From an uncultured Tateyamaria sp. (GTDB lineage: Bacteria; Pseudomonadota; Alphaproteobacteria; Rhodobacterales; Rhodobacteraceae): DNA of 64,000 nucleotides. Below are positions 47,757-55,498 of this stretch, in pieces (within the stretch, counting starts at the first letter, position 1; each line of letters starts with the position of its first letter). A program made the position numbers and the translations under genes. The notes beneath the pieces are model-generated. The model made no database searches. It worked only from the letters and a program-made list of their open reading frames with translations, and was not told the DNA's origin. The stretch lies in assembly GCF_947503465.1 (NCBI RefSeq), contig NZ_CANNDN010000001.1, positions 806,001 to 870,000 on the forward strand. The letters are read 5' to 3'.

Positions 47757-48212
47757 TTAGCTCTCTTTCGGGGCCTGTGCTTCCAGCTCTTCGGCCTTGG
47801 CCAGGGCGTCAGCGGCTTCCTTTGCCTTGCGCTCGGCCTGGGCACGGGCGGTCGCGGCCTGGATCTTGCGCGCGTTTTCCGCACGTTCGGCCTGTTCGGC
47901 GGCCATCTTGCCAGTCTCGCTTTCAGGGTCGAGGTCCGTCAGGGACGATGTCATGTCCCGCGTCGCATCCTTGACCCCATCCATGGCGCTTTTGACCGGA
48001 TTGGTGGCTGACTTGATCGTACGTTGGATATCCTTGACACCCGCCTCGTCCGCGGCCTCGTTCATCGCGGTCGAAAACTCGCGTGCCATGCCACGGGCCT
48101 TGCCCACGAAACGCCCGACATTGCGAAACACGACGGGCAGTTCCTTGGGGCCGATGACAATCAGTGCCACGATCCCGATGATCAGCAGCTCGGCCAGCCC
48201 GAGGTCAAACAT
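47757..48212 (-). CDS. tatB: Sec-independent translocase TatB
   Basis: This 151-residue protein has one N-terminal membrane helix ([19 protein letters not shown]), the IGPKELP turn and a long charged helical tail rich in Ala, Glu and Lys. That is the TatB layout. It sits between tatA and tatC with no gap to tatC. Confidence 0.93.
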   Translation of the reverse strand: MFDLGLAELLIIGIVALIVIGPKELPVVFRNVGRFVGKARGMAREFSTAMNEAADEAGVKDIQRTIKSATNPVKSAMDGVKDATRDMTSSLTDLDPESETGKMAAEQAERAENARKIQAATARAQAERKAKEAADALAKAEELEAQAPKES

Positions 48213-48217
48213 GCGCC

Positions 48218-48436
48218 TTACACCTTGTCTTTATCGGTCTCGGGCGTGATGTCCTTGGCGTCGTCGGCCTTGGCCGCTTCCAGCTCTTCCTTGCCTTCGC
48301 TGATGCCCTTCTTGAAGCTGGTGATGCCCTTTCCGACCTCACCCATCAGGCTCGAAATCTTGCCGCGTCCAAACAGCACCAGCACCACAACCGCGATCAG
48401 CAGCAGGCCCGGAAGTCCGATGTTTCCAATTCCCAT
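48218..48436 (-). CDS. tatA: Sec-independent translocase TatA
   Basis: The 72-residue protein starts [20 protein letters not shown], a single helix, followed by the [16 protein letters not shown] amphipathic helix that defines TatA. It forms the pore of the Tat exporter. It is the first gene of the tat operon; GAGAGA precedes its ATG. Confidence 0.95.
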   Translation of the reverse strand: MGIGNIGLPGLLLIAVVVLVLFGRGKISSLMGEVGKGITSFKKGISEGKEELEAAKADDAKDITPETDKDKV

Positions 48437-48582
48437 GGTGTCTCTCCCATCTCTCGGGGCGCAGAGTGCGCCCGCTGTCGGACCCTGTTCTATGGTCTTG
48501 CCGCACCTGCGAAAAGGCTCAGGGCCGCCCGCCCGGTCACAGACGTGACAAAATTCGGCGAAATTTGCAGTGGCCCGCACGC

Positions 48583-48604
48583 AACTGACAGGTTAATGTC
48601 AGTT
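48583..48604. promoter_or_regulatory. Operator palindrome AACTGACA-N6-TGTCAGTT
   Basis: Two perfect 8-bp half-sites with a 6-bp spacer lie 50-71 bases before the ABM gene start. The spacer between tatA and this gene holds no other gene. Its place directly before an ABM/YafY operon suggests it is the binding site of that YafY regulator (inference). Confidence 0.65.
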
Positions 48605-48653
48605 GGACCCCGCTAACACAGGCGCATCACCGCTCGAACAACAGGAGATATCG

Positions 48654-49028
48654 ATGCGCACCATGATGACCACCCTTTTTGCCGTCACCCTTGCCCACGC
48701 GGCAGCCGGCGAAGGTACCCGGACGTCCGGCCCCGTGGCCGAAATCGTGACGTTCCGCCTGGCCGAAGGCACCGACCCCACCGCATTCATCGCTGCCGCC
48801 GACGACATGGGGCCCTTCCTGCGCAGCACAGGTGCCATGATCCAACGCACGCTGTCATCCGACGACACGGGCCTGTGGACCGATCATATCACCTGGACCT
48901 CGCTCGAAGCCGCCAAATCCGCCGCCGCACAGATGTTTGAACGGCCCGAGGCGCAACCCTTCATGGCCATGATCAACCCCGAAGGCATGGACATGCGCCA
49001 CGCGCCGATCCAGCTGCAACAGGAGTAG
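48654..49028 (+). CDS. Secreted ABM-like (dimeric alpha/beta barrel) protein
   Basis: This 124-residue protein has a signal peptide (cleavage near HAAAGE) and a single ABM-type domain (VAEIVTFRLAEGTDPTAF, then WTDHITWTSLEAAKSAA). Such folds are found in antibiotic-biosynthesis monooxygenases and stress proteins. It is followed one base later by a YafY-type regulator gene. CAGGAG precedes its ATG. Confidence 0.75.
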   Translation: MRTMMTTLFAVTLAHAAAGEGTRTSGPVAEIVTFRLAEGTDPTAFIAAADDMGPFLRSTGAMIQRTLSSDDTGLWTDHITWTSLEAAKSAAAQMFERPEAQPFMAMINPEGMDMRHAPIQLQQE

Positions 49029-49029
49029 C

Positions 49030-49701
49030 ATGCGCCGCACCGACCGCCTGTTTGACATCATCCAGATCCTGCGCGACGGACAGTTGCACACAGCGCAGGA
49101 CATGGCGGATATCTGCGAAGTGTCGGTGCGCACCATCTACCGCGACATGGACACGCTGGTGGCCTCCGGCGTGCCCGTGCAGGGCGAACGCGGCGTGGGC
49201 TACATGATCACCGAAGCGATCAGCCTGCCGCCCCTGACGCTCACCACCGAAGAACTCGAGGCGCTGAACCTGGGCATGGCCATCGTGGCGGAAGCCGCCG
49301 ATGACACGCTCAAATCCGCGGCCCGCACATTGGCGGACAAGATCGACGCGGTTCTGCCGGAACGCACGGTGGCCGAGGCCGACAAGTGGAAATTCGCGGT
49401 CTACCCCTTTGCGGATGCCGTGCGCGGCTTTGCCCAGATGCCCACCTTGCGCGCCGCGATCCGGGCCCGGCAGAAACTCCGGCTCACCTACCATTCCAAG
49501 GGCGACCGCATCACCACGCGCACCATCCGCCCCTTGCACATGGAATATTGGGGCCGGGTCTGGACGCTCACAAGCTGGTGCGAAATGCGCAATGACTTCC
49601 GCGTCTTCCGGGTGGACCTGATCCAAAGCGCCGAGGCACTGCCGGAAATGTTCGTGGACGAACCGGGCAAACGGCTTGCCGACTACGACCCGAACCTGTG
49701 A
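49030..49701 (+). CDS. YafY-family (HTH-WYL) transcriptional regulator
   Basis: The 223-residue regulator has an N-terminal winged helix (RRTDRLFDIIQILRDGQLHT, VSVRTIYRDMDTL) and a C-terminal WYL domain (near residues 135-215; LTYHSKGDRITTR). It probably controls its own operon through the perfect palindrome at 48583-48604. The start is one base after the stop of the ABM gene. WYL domains often bind small ligands or nucleic acids; the ligand is unknown here. Confidence 0.85.
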   Translation: MRRTDRLFDIIQILRDGQLHTAQDMADICEVSVRTIYRDMDTLVASGVPVQGERGVGYMITEAISLPPLTLTTEELEALNLGMAIVAEAADDTLKSAARTLADKIDAVLPERTVAEADKWKFAVYPFADAVRGFAQMPTLRAAIRARQKLRLTYHSKGDRITTRTIRPLHMEYWGRVWTLTSWCEMRNDFRVFRVDLIQSAEALPEMFVDEPGKRLADYDPNL

Positions 49702-49705
49702 CCCT

Positions 49706-49942
49706 GGTTTCGGAGCCGCCCTCGCTGCATCGTCGGACGACAGGCCGTTGGCAGCTTGCCAAGAGAAATCGCCGAGGGGCCCCGCAAGCGGGGATACGGT
49801 CTATTTCTCTTGGGAAGATGGCAGCGACCTGTCAGACGAAAGATCAAGCGAGGGTGGCTCCGAAACCCTGGGTTTGGTGAGCCCGAAGCGAAAAGGCCCC
49901 GGGCTGGCGGGTGGGCGAATTTGCGCAGCAAAGAGTGCACCC
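49706..49942. repeat. Multi-hairpin palindromic repeat element, copy 1
   Basis: Outer arms (49706-49726 with 49847-49867) match at 20 of 21 positions. A middle stem and an 11-bp perfect inner stem CCAAGAGAAAT/ATTTCTCTTGG (49759-49769 with 49803-49813) continue the hairpin up to a CCCCG-CAAG-CGGGG tip, about 160 bases in all. Next come a second hairpin (AGCCCG with CGGGCT) and a third, TTTGC-GCA-GCAAA (49920-49932). It fills the spacer between the convergent YafY and Lin0512 genes and ends two bases before a stop codon. Copy 2 is at 53201. Confidence 0.85.
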
Positions 49943-49944
49943 CG

Positions 49945-50280
49945 TCAGCGCACCGGCAAGAACACTTCAATCGCCGCCACCGCCATCACGGCCACATCAC
50001 CCGCGACCGGCACGTCCAGCCCGCCCCGCTCGGCCACAACCTCGACCGTCCCATAGGGCAACACCCCGGCAATCATCTGCACATCCACCGCCTCGGGCCG
50101 TGGCACGCCAATGTGCACGACCACGCGCATGCTGTCCCGGTCCACACCCAGCGTGCCAAAGATCGGCAAGGATGCCCCCTGCAAGGCCTGCTCCACCGCG
50201 CGCCGCGCCGCCTTGGTATCGTCGCGCCCGTGCAGGTCCACACCCTGCGCCATCTCGATGATCAACCGCTGCTCAGCCAC
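49945..50280 (-). CDS. Lin0512-family protein, second copy
   Basis: This 111-residue protein belongs to the Lin0512 family of small conserved proteins (RLIIEMAQGVDLHGRDDTKAA, VVVHIGVPRPEAVD). It starts at a GTG that overlaps the stop of the first Lin0512 copy. The two copies in tandem suggest a heteromeric assembly. Function unknown. Confidence 0.75.
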   Translation of the reverse strand: MAEQRLIIEMAQGVDLHGRDDTKAARRAVEQALQGASLPIFGTLGVDRDSMRVVVHIGVPRPEAVDVQMIAGVLPYGTVEVVAERGGLDVPVAGDVAVMAVAAIEVFLPVR

Positions 50281-50620
50281 CCTGCATCTCCACCGACACA
50301 ACCAGTGCGGCCTGCGCCATCACGGTCGGATTGCCCACGCCTTCGGGACGGGCCACATCAAGCCCCCCATGCCCCACGACAAAGGACGTCGCGCCATAGG
50401 GAAACACCTCGGCCAGAACGCTGGTATCCACCAGCTCAGGCCGTGCACAGCCGATATGCACTTCGATGCGCATATCCTCTTTGCCCACGCCCATATATTC
50501 GGCCAGATTGATCGAGTTGCGCCACAACGCCGCCCGGATCGCCCGCGCCGCGGCCTCGGTATAACTGCCCCGGCGCAGCGAGGTGCCCAGGCCAAACTCC
50601 ACAATCATCGGATCCTTCAT
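50273..50620 (-). CDS. Lin0512-family protein, first copy
   Basis: The 115-residue protein (PMIVEFGLGTSLRRGSYTEAA, EVHIGCARPELVD) is homologous to the next gene. Its ATG overlaps the stop of the ABC ATPase gene, so translation is coupled. A GGAGG site precedes it. Function unknown; the family is linked to transport genes here. Confidence 0.75.
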   Translation of the reverse strand: MKDPMIVEFGLGTSLRRGSYTEAAARAIRAALWRNSINLAEYMGVGKEDMRIEVHIGCARPELVDTSVLAEVFPYGATSFVVGHGGLDVARPEGVGNPTVMAQAALVVSVEMQGG

Positions 50621-51705
50621 TCCGCCGCCTCCGCGCTGGGAAATACATAGCACTTGTCGCGGCGCACCCGCAGCCACATGACGGTGTCCGGCTGGGGCAG
50701 GAACACGCCGGGGACAGTCGCCTTGATGACGGCCAAACCGTCATCCAGCCGAAATTCGACCAGGCTTTCGTTGCCCATGAACCGCGCCCGCACCACATGG
50801 GCGCGCGCCGCGGTGCCCTCGGCCGCTGTCGGCCCCGGCCCCACCCCGGCCCGGTCAAAGTCGATCTTCACATGCTGCGGGCGAAACACGATATCGACCT
50901 GCGTTCCATCGGCCACGCCGGGGGCCAGGAAGCGGCCAAAGGGTGTCATGGCCAAGGCCCCCTCCACCACCGCGTGCAACCGGTTCGCATCACTGAAAAA
51001 CGCAACCGATGCCCGGTCCACGGGCCGGGTATAGACGTTATAGGGTGCGCCCTGCTGCACGATCTGCCCGTCGCGCATCAGTGCAATCTCGTCGGCCATG
51101 CGCATGGCTTCCTCGGGCTCGTGGGTCACCAGCAGCACACCTGTGTCCTCTTCCTTGAGGATCGCGAGCGTCTCGTCCCGGATGCCGTCGCGCAACCGGT
51201 TGTCGAGGCCCGAAAACGGCTCGTCCATCAGCATGATGCGCGGCCGCGGGGCCAGGGCACGGGCCAGCGCAATGCGCTGTTGTTCGCCGCCCGACAACTG
51301 GTGCGGATACATGTCGATGAACCGCTCCATCCGTACTCGGGCAAGCATCTCTTCGACCCGTGCGCGCTTTTCAGCGCGGCCGCCGCTCAACCCATAGGCG
51401 ACATTGCCTTCGACGCTCAGATGCGGAAACAGGGCAAAGTCCTGAAACATCAGGCCAATTTCGCGCCGTTCCGGTGGCACGCGGAACCGCGTATCACAGA
51501 TCAGCTTGCCATCGACATAGATCTCGCCGGTGTCCTGCATCTCGACACCCGCGATCATGCGCAAGGTGGTGGACTTGCCACAGCCCGACGGCCCCAACAG
51601 GCACGTCACCTGCCCCGGTTGGATCGACAGGCTGACCCCATCCACCACGCGCCGCCCGCCAAAGCTGCGCACCAGATTGCGAATTTCCAGCCGAGGCGCT
51701 GTCAC
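50617..51705 (-). CDS. ABC transporter ATP-binding protein (FbpC/PotA-like) without permease
   Basis: This ATPase of about 362 residues has Walker A LGPSGCGKST, the LSGGEQQRIALARAL signature, Walker B LMDEPFSGLD and a C-terminal TOBE-type domain (DTVMWLRVRRDKCYVF). It resembles ATPases of iron or polyamine importers, but no permease or binding protein lies near it. It sits between a sodium/solute symporter gene and two Lin0512 genes. The GTG at 51705 is the likelier start; TTG at 51726 is possible. Confidence 0.85.
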   Translation of the reverse strand: MTAPRLEIRNLVRSFGGRRVVDGVSLSIQPGQVTCLLGPSGCGKSTTLRMIAGVEMQDTGEIYVDGKLICDTRFRVPPERREIGLMFQDFALFPHLSVEGNVAYGLSGGRAEKRARVEEMLARVRMERFIDMYPHQLSGGEQQRIALARALAPRPRIMLMDEPFSGLDNRLRDGIRDETLAILKEEDTGVLLVTHEPEEAMRMADEIALMRDGQIVQQGAPYNVYTRPVDRASVAFFSDANRLHAVVEGALAMTPFGRFLAPGVADGTQVDIVFRPQHVKIDFDRAGVGPGPTAAEGTAARAHVVRARFMGNESLVEFRLDDGLAVIKATVPGVFLPQPDTVMWLRVRRDKCYVFPSAEAAE

Positions 51706-51741
51706 GGCATCCCCATTCCCGATCAAAACAGTCGGGGAGTA

Positions 51742-53103
51742 TCAGGCCCGCCGCGCGCCCGCAAGCACCGCCGCAAATCCAACGCCCAGGACAAGGACAC
51801 AGATCACCAGCAACTGCTCGTATTTGTGCCCCTCCGGCAGCACGGCGGCAACGCTGGGCCAGGCCCGTCCGAAATAGGCCAGCGCGCCCAGCATCGCCGC
51901 AGCAAAGGCCGCCAGATACGACCAGACCGGCACCCTCCGCCCCATCACCAGACCAACGATCAGGACCGGTGTCAGGAACATGGACGCCGTGCCGCTGACA
52001 GCCACCGCATCAAACAGCGTCGCATTGCCCCAAAGCGTCAGCGCCACGCCCAGCACCATGAAGACCAGCATCACCGTGCGCCCGCCCAGCAACGTACGCG
52101 GTGCCAGGGCCAGTTCCTCGACCACCAGGCGCGCGGATGATGACAGGGCCGAATCCAGTGTGGACAGGGCCGACACCAGCAGCGACAGCATCAGCAGGGC
52201 AAAAACCCACATCGGGAACATCGCGCCCCAGGTCCCGATCAATTCGCCCTCATATGCCGCGCCCACAAGGCTTGCCTGAATGCCAAAGAACCCGAACCCG
52301 ATGATGCAGATCACCGACAGCCAGAACGCATGCAGGAACGACCGGCGCGTCGTGGCGTCATCCGCGATGAACCCGCGGTCCATCATGACGGGGTCATGTG
52401 CCGGATAGGAAAACACCTGCAACGCCGCCACGGCCAGCAGCACCCAACCATTCCACGCGCCCGCCGTCCCCGGCGCCGTCAGAACCGCACCGATCGAAAA
52501 ACCGGGGCTCAGCACCAGGTACAGGAACGCAATGCCGAACACGGCCAGAAACACAACCATCTGCACCACATCCGTGCGCAGCGCCGCACTCAGCCCGCCC
52601 CACGCCGAATAGGCAAGGCCAACCGCCGCCACCACCAGAATGGCAACCGTTCCGCTGCCGTCGATCACCGCCCCGGCGATCAGGCCCACAACCAGCAGAT
52701 TCGCGAACACTTCCGACAAAAGCCGCAGTGCAATCACCAGGTTATAGGCCCCGGTGCCAGCCGCCCCGAAATGATCTTCCAACCAATCCTGCACCGATCC
52801 GGCCCCCTGGGCACGCAGGCGGGCCACGATGAAGCCACCGGTCAGAAAGCTGCCGTAGTAGGCCGCATAGGCCAGCGTGCCCGCAATGCCGTAAAAGTAG
52901 CCTAGGATGGCGGCGTTCATCAGGGACCTTGCAAATATCCAGGTGGTGACCTGGCTCAGCACAAGAACCCAGAGACCCGGTGCCCGTCCGCCCATCCGGC
53001 CCGAGAAAAACCCGTCCACCGACGCCCGGCGGGGGGCCGCCAAAACGCTCGTCCCGATCAAGACGACAAAAAGTGCGATCAAGGCGATGGGGGTCATGAA
53101 CAT
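51742..53103 (-). CDS. Sodium/solute symporter (SSS) family protein
   Basis: This 453-residue membrane protein has about 13 transmembrane helices and SSS family patterns (SQVTTWIFARSLMNAA, AYSAWGGLSAALRTDVVQ, SALSTLDSALSSSARL). Its substrate is unknown. It is the first gene of the operon with the ABC ATPase and Lin0512 genes; gap to the ATPase start 36 bases. Confidence 0.85.
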   Translation of the reverse strand: MFMTPIALIALFVVLIGTSVLAAPRRASVDGFFSGRMGGRAPGLWVLVLSQVTTWIFARSLMNAAILGYFYGIAGTLAYAAYYGSFLTGGFIVARLRAQGAGSVQDWLEDHFGAAGTGAYNLVIALRLLSEVFANLLVVGLIAGAVIDGSGTVAILVVAAVGLAYSAWGGLSAALRTDVVQMVVFLAVFGIAFLYLVLSPGFSIGAVLTAPGTAGAWNGWVLLAVAALQVFSYPAHDPVMMDRGFIADDATTRRSFLHAFWLSVICIIGFGFFGIQASLVGAAYEGELIGTWGAMFPMWVFALLMLSLLVSALSTLDSALSSSARLVVEELALAPRTLLGGRTVMLVFMVLGVALTLWGNATLFDAVAVSGTASMFLTPVLIVGLVMGRRVPVWSYLAAFAAAMLGALAYFGRAWPSVAAVLPEGHKYEQLLVICVLVLGVGFAAVLAGARRA

Positions 53104-53200
53104 GTCTTTCGTACTGTGGTTTCAACCCGTTAGCAGCCCACAACACCCCACACCACCGACCTGACAGCTTTGTGAAAGGCGCGCCGCACATCGTGACCGC

Positions 53201-53449
53201 CTTTGTCTCGGAGCCACCCTCGCTTGATCGACGTGGGACGGAAAGACGGCGGATTTGCAAGAGAAATCGCCGAGGGGCCCCGCCCCGCGGGGAGACGGTC
53301 TATTTCTCTTGGAAAGGCGGCGGCTTTCTGTCACGCCAAAGATCATGCGCAGGGCAGGTCCGCAGACACAGGCTTTGTCTTGGTGGGCCCGAAGCGAAAC
53401 CTCCACAGGGTCGGCGGGTGGGCGAATTGGCACAGCCAAGAGAGCACCC
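53201..53449. repeat. Multi-hairpin palindromic repeat element, copy 2
   Basis: The layout is as in copy 1. The inner stem CAAGAGAAAT/ATTTCTCTTG is at 53258-53267 and 53302-53311, with the same GAGGGGCCCCGC apex. The middle stem (53233-53257 with its partner at about 53312-53336) has a different sequence from copy 1 but still pairs. The last hairpin is TTGGC-ACA-GCCAA (53427-53439). Its end is 7 bases from the stop of the minus-strand AlkD-like gene. The rest of the 353-base spacer shows nothing else. Confidence 0.85.
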
Positions 53450-53456
53450 ACCGACC

Positions 53457-54584
53457 CTACACGATCTCGAACGTGCCCTCCGCCCGGTCCACGCCATTTA
53501 CCTGAACAACCAGCCCGTGCGCCCCCGGATGCAATTCGAATGTCGTCGCATTGGCCTTCAGCTTGTGCACTTTCTTCAAGACCGATGGTGTGCCCGGCGT
53601 CACCTCGACCACCCTGAGCTTGAACACTTTGTCGCCGTGCTTGCCGTTTGGCCGCGCAAACCGGATACGGTAGTCGACAAGGGCGGGCACCGGTTCGTTC
53701 GCAGTCAAGGTCACCGCAAATTCCAGCGCATCACCAAGCGCGGCCCTTGGCGTTTCCACGTCCAGGGCCACCGTAACCGGTGCGTCCCCACGATATCCCA
53801 GCATCGCCATGGCCCCCGGATGCCCGTCCTTGATCAGCGTGCGAAGCGCATGGCGCCGCATCCAGTCACGCTCCTTCGGGGCCTGGTCGCCGCCCGCCTC
53901 CCACGCGCCCAACCGGTCCAACACCGCATCCGGGTCGGTCTTGGCCACGTCGTTCAGGTGATTGGCAACAGAGCGGGTGACAAACCGTGTCGGGTCCGCT
54001 TGCAGCCGATCAAGCAGGGGCAAGGTCTGCCCCAGCGTCAGCTCCACCTTCCGCGCCCATGGCAGCCTGGGCCGTGTGCCCTCGCTCACGAGACGCCGCA
54101 CATGGTAATTGTCGTCCGCCACCCACGACGCGAGCCGCGCCAGCGTCTCGTCCGGCCAGCGGTTCAGAAAGGGACGGATGTAGAATTCCATCGAAAACCG
54201 CTGCGTGGCTGCATGAAGCAGGTCCAGGGCCCGCTCCCGATGCCCCTCAAGCCCATGCCGCACGGCCAGAACGCCCGGCACCGCATGAATGAACCGCCCG
54301 AAATCATCATCGCGCCGCGACGGGTCCAGCCGGGGCGGCATCGCCGCCTCCAACTGATCCGCCATGGTCGGAAAATCGGGTGCCAGATGCGGCTCAAGGC
54401 ACTCCGCAAACCAATCAAGGCACTCCATCAGGGACCGTTCTGCAATGCCGGACAGGGCCGCCGCGTGAAAGGCGTCCCGGTCAAACCCCGGCACGCCGGC
54501 GGCGAACTCATCCGCCAGATCACCCAGACTGTCGGCGTTGAACAGCTGATCCTTCAGCGAAAAGGTGGCAGCGGCCCTGGCCAT
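53457..54584 (-). CDS. AlkD-like HEAT-repeat DNA alkylation repair protein
   Basis: This 375-residue protein has repeated helical blocks (NRWPDETLARLASWVADDNYHVRRLVSEG; RFVTRSVANHLND) typical of the HEAT-like AlkD DNA glycosylase fold. AlkD removes positively charged alkylated bases without flipping them. The C-terminal part is a separate beta-type region. Its ATG shares one base with the stop of the upstream SDR gene. Confidence 0.75.
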   Translation of the reverse strand: MARAAATFSLKDQLFNADSLGDLADEFAAGVPGFDRDAFHAAALSGIAERSLMECLDWFAECLEPHLAPDFPTMADQLEAAMPPRLDPSRRDDDFGRFIHAVPGVLAVRHGLEGHRERALDLLHAATQRFSMEFYIRPFLNRWPDETLARLASWVADDNYHVRRLVSEGTRPRLPWARKVELTLGQTLPLLDRLQADPTRFVTRSVANHLNDVAKTDPDAVLDRLGAWEAGGDQAPKERDWMRRHALRTLIKDGHPGAMAMLGYRGDAPVTVALDVETPRAALGDALEFAVTLTANEPVPALVDYRIRFARPNGKHGDKVFKLRVVEVTPGTPSVLKKVHKLKANATTFELHPGAHGLVVQVNGVDRAEGTFEIV

Positions 54585-55363
54585 CAGATCGTGGCCACCG
54601 TCGCCCCACCGTCCAGCAGCAGGTTCTGCCCCACGATAAAGCCCGCATGCTGCGAACACAGGAACGCACAGGCCGCGCCAAACTCTTCGCGCGTGCCATA
54701 GCGGCCCGCCGGAATGGTTGCGGCACGTTCGGCCCGCGCCTCCTCCAGCGTGATGCCCTTGGCCTTCACGACACCGCCATCCAGCGCATCGGCGCGATCG
54801 GTGGCGTGAATGCCAGGCAAAAGGTTGTTGATGGTCACGCCCTTGCCGGCCACCTGGCGCGAGGTGCCGGCCACATAACCGGTCAGGCCCGCACGGGCCG
54901 AATTGGACAGACCCAGCACGGGAATGGGCGCCTTCACCGATTGCGAGGTGATGTTGACCACGCGGCCCCAGCCGCGATCCATCATGCCCGGCACCAGCGC
55001 CTTGATCAGCGCGATGGGGGCCAGCATGTTGGCATCCAGTGCGGCGATGAAATCATCGCGGTCCCAGTCGTGCCACATGCCCGGGGGCGGCCCACCGGCG
55101 TTGTTGACCAGAATGTCGGCATCCCCCGCCGCCGCGATCAGTGCGGCCTGCCCGTCTGCGGTGGTCACGTCGGCGGCAACGGTCTGCACCTCGACCCCGT
55201 AGGCGGCCCTGATGGCGCTGGCGGATGCCTCAAGCGCCTCCGCCCCACGTGCGTTCATCACCAAATGCACACCGGCGGCGGCCAGTGCCTCGGCACAGCC
55301 CAGGCCCAACCCCTTGGACGACGCGCATACGACCGCCCGCTTGCCTGCAAGTCCCAGATCCAT
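54584..55363 (-). CDS. Atypical short-chain dehydrogenase/reductase without YxxxK
   Basis: The 259-residue protein has the SDR cofactor loop CASSKGLG near residue 14 and the NNAGG block, followed by NITSQSVKAPI, but the tyrosine-x3-lysine motif is replaced by GLSNSARAG. A subgroup of SDRs shares this replacement, so it may use another mechanism or only bind cofactor. GGGAG precedes the ATG at 55363. It is translationally coupled with the AlkD-like gene. Confidence 0.8.
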   Translation of the reverse strand: MDLGLAGKRAVVCASSKGLGLGCAEALAAAGVHLVMNARGAEALEASASAIRAAYGVEVQTVAADVTTADGQAALIAAAGDADILVNNAGGPPPGMWHDWDRDDFIAALDANMLAPIALIKALVPGMMDRGWGRVVNITSQSVKAPIPVLGLSNSARAGLTGYVAGTSRQVAGKGVTINNLLPGIHATDRADALDGGVVKAKGITLEEARAERAATIPAGRYGTREEFGAACAFLCSQHAGFIVGQNLLLDGGATVATI

Positions 55364-55498
55364 CTTCGTTCTCCCTGTCATGGCATTGTCCAACTGGTAA
55401 CGGCCCGATCACCAATGTGCCAGCAAAAGGCCGAACCGTTGACCGACACGCGCCACAATTCTACGCTAGGCCGTTGCCAAACAGAGCCGAGCAGCCGC

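Noticed and set aside
49756-50511. Plus-strand frame running through repeat copy 1 into the Lin0512 genes
   Set aside because: It crosses the palindromic repeat and is antisense to both Lin0512 genes; similar spurious frames occur over copy 2.
53172-54701. Plus-strand frame over repeat copy 2 and the AlkD-like gene
   Set aside because: Antisense to a better supported gene, and its first part is only the translated repeat.
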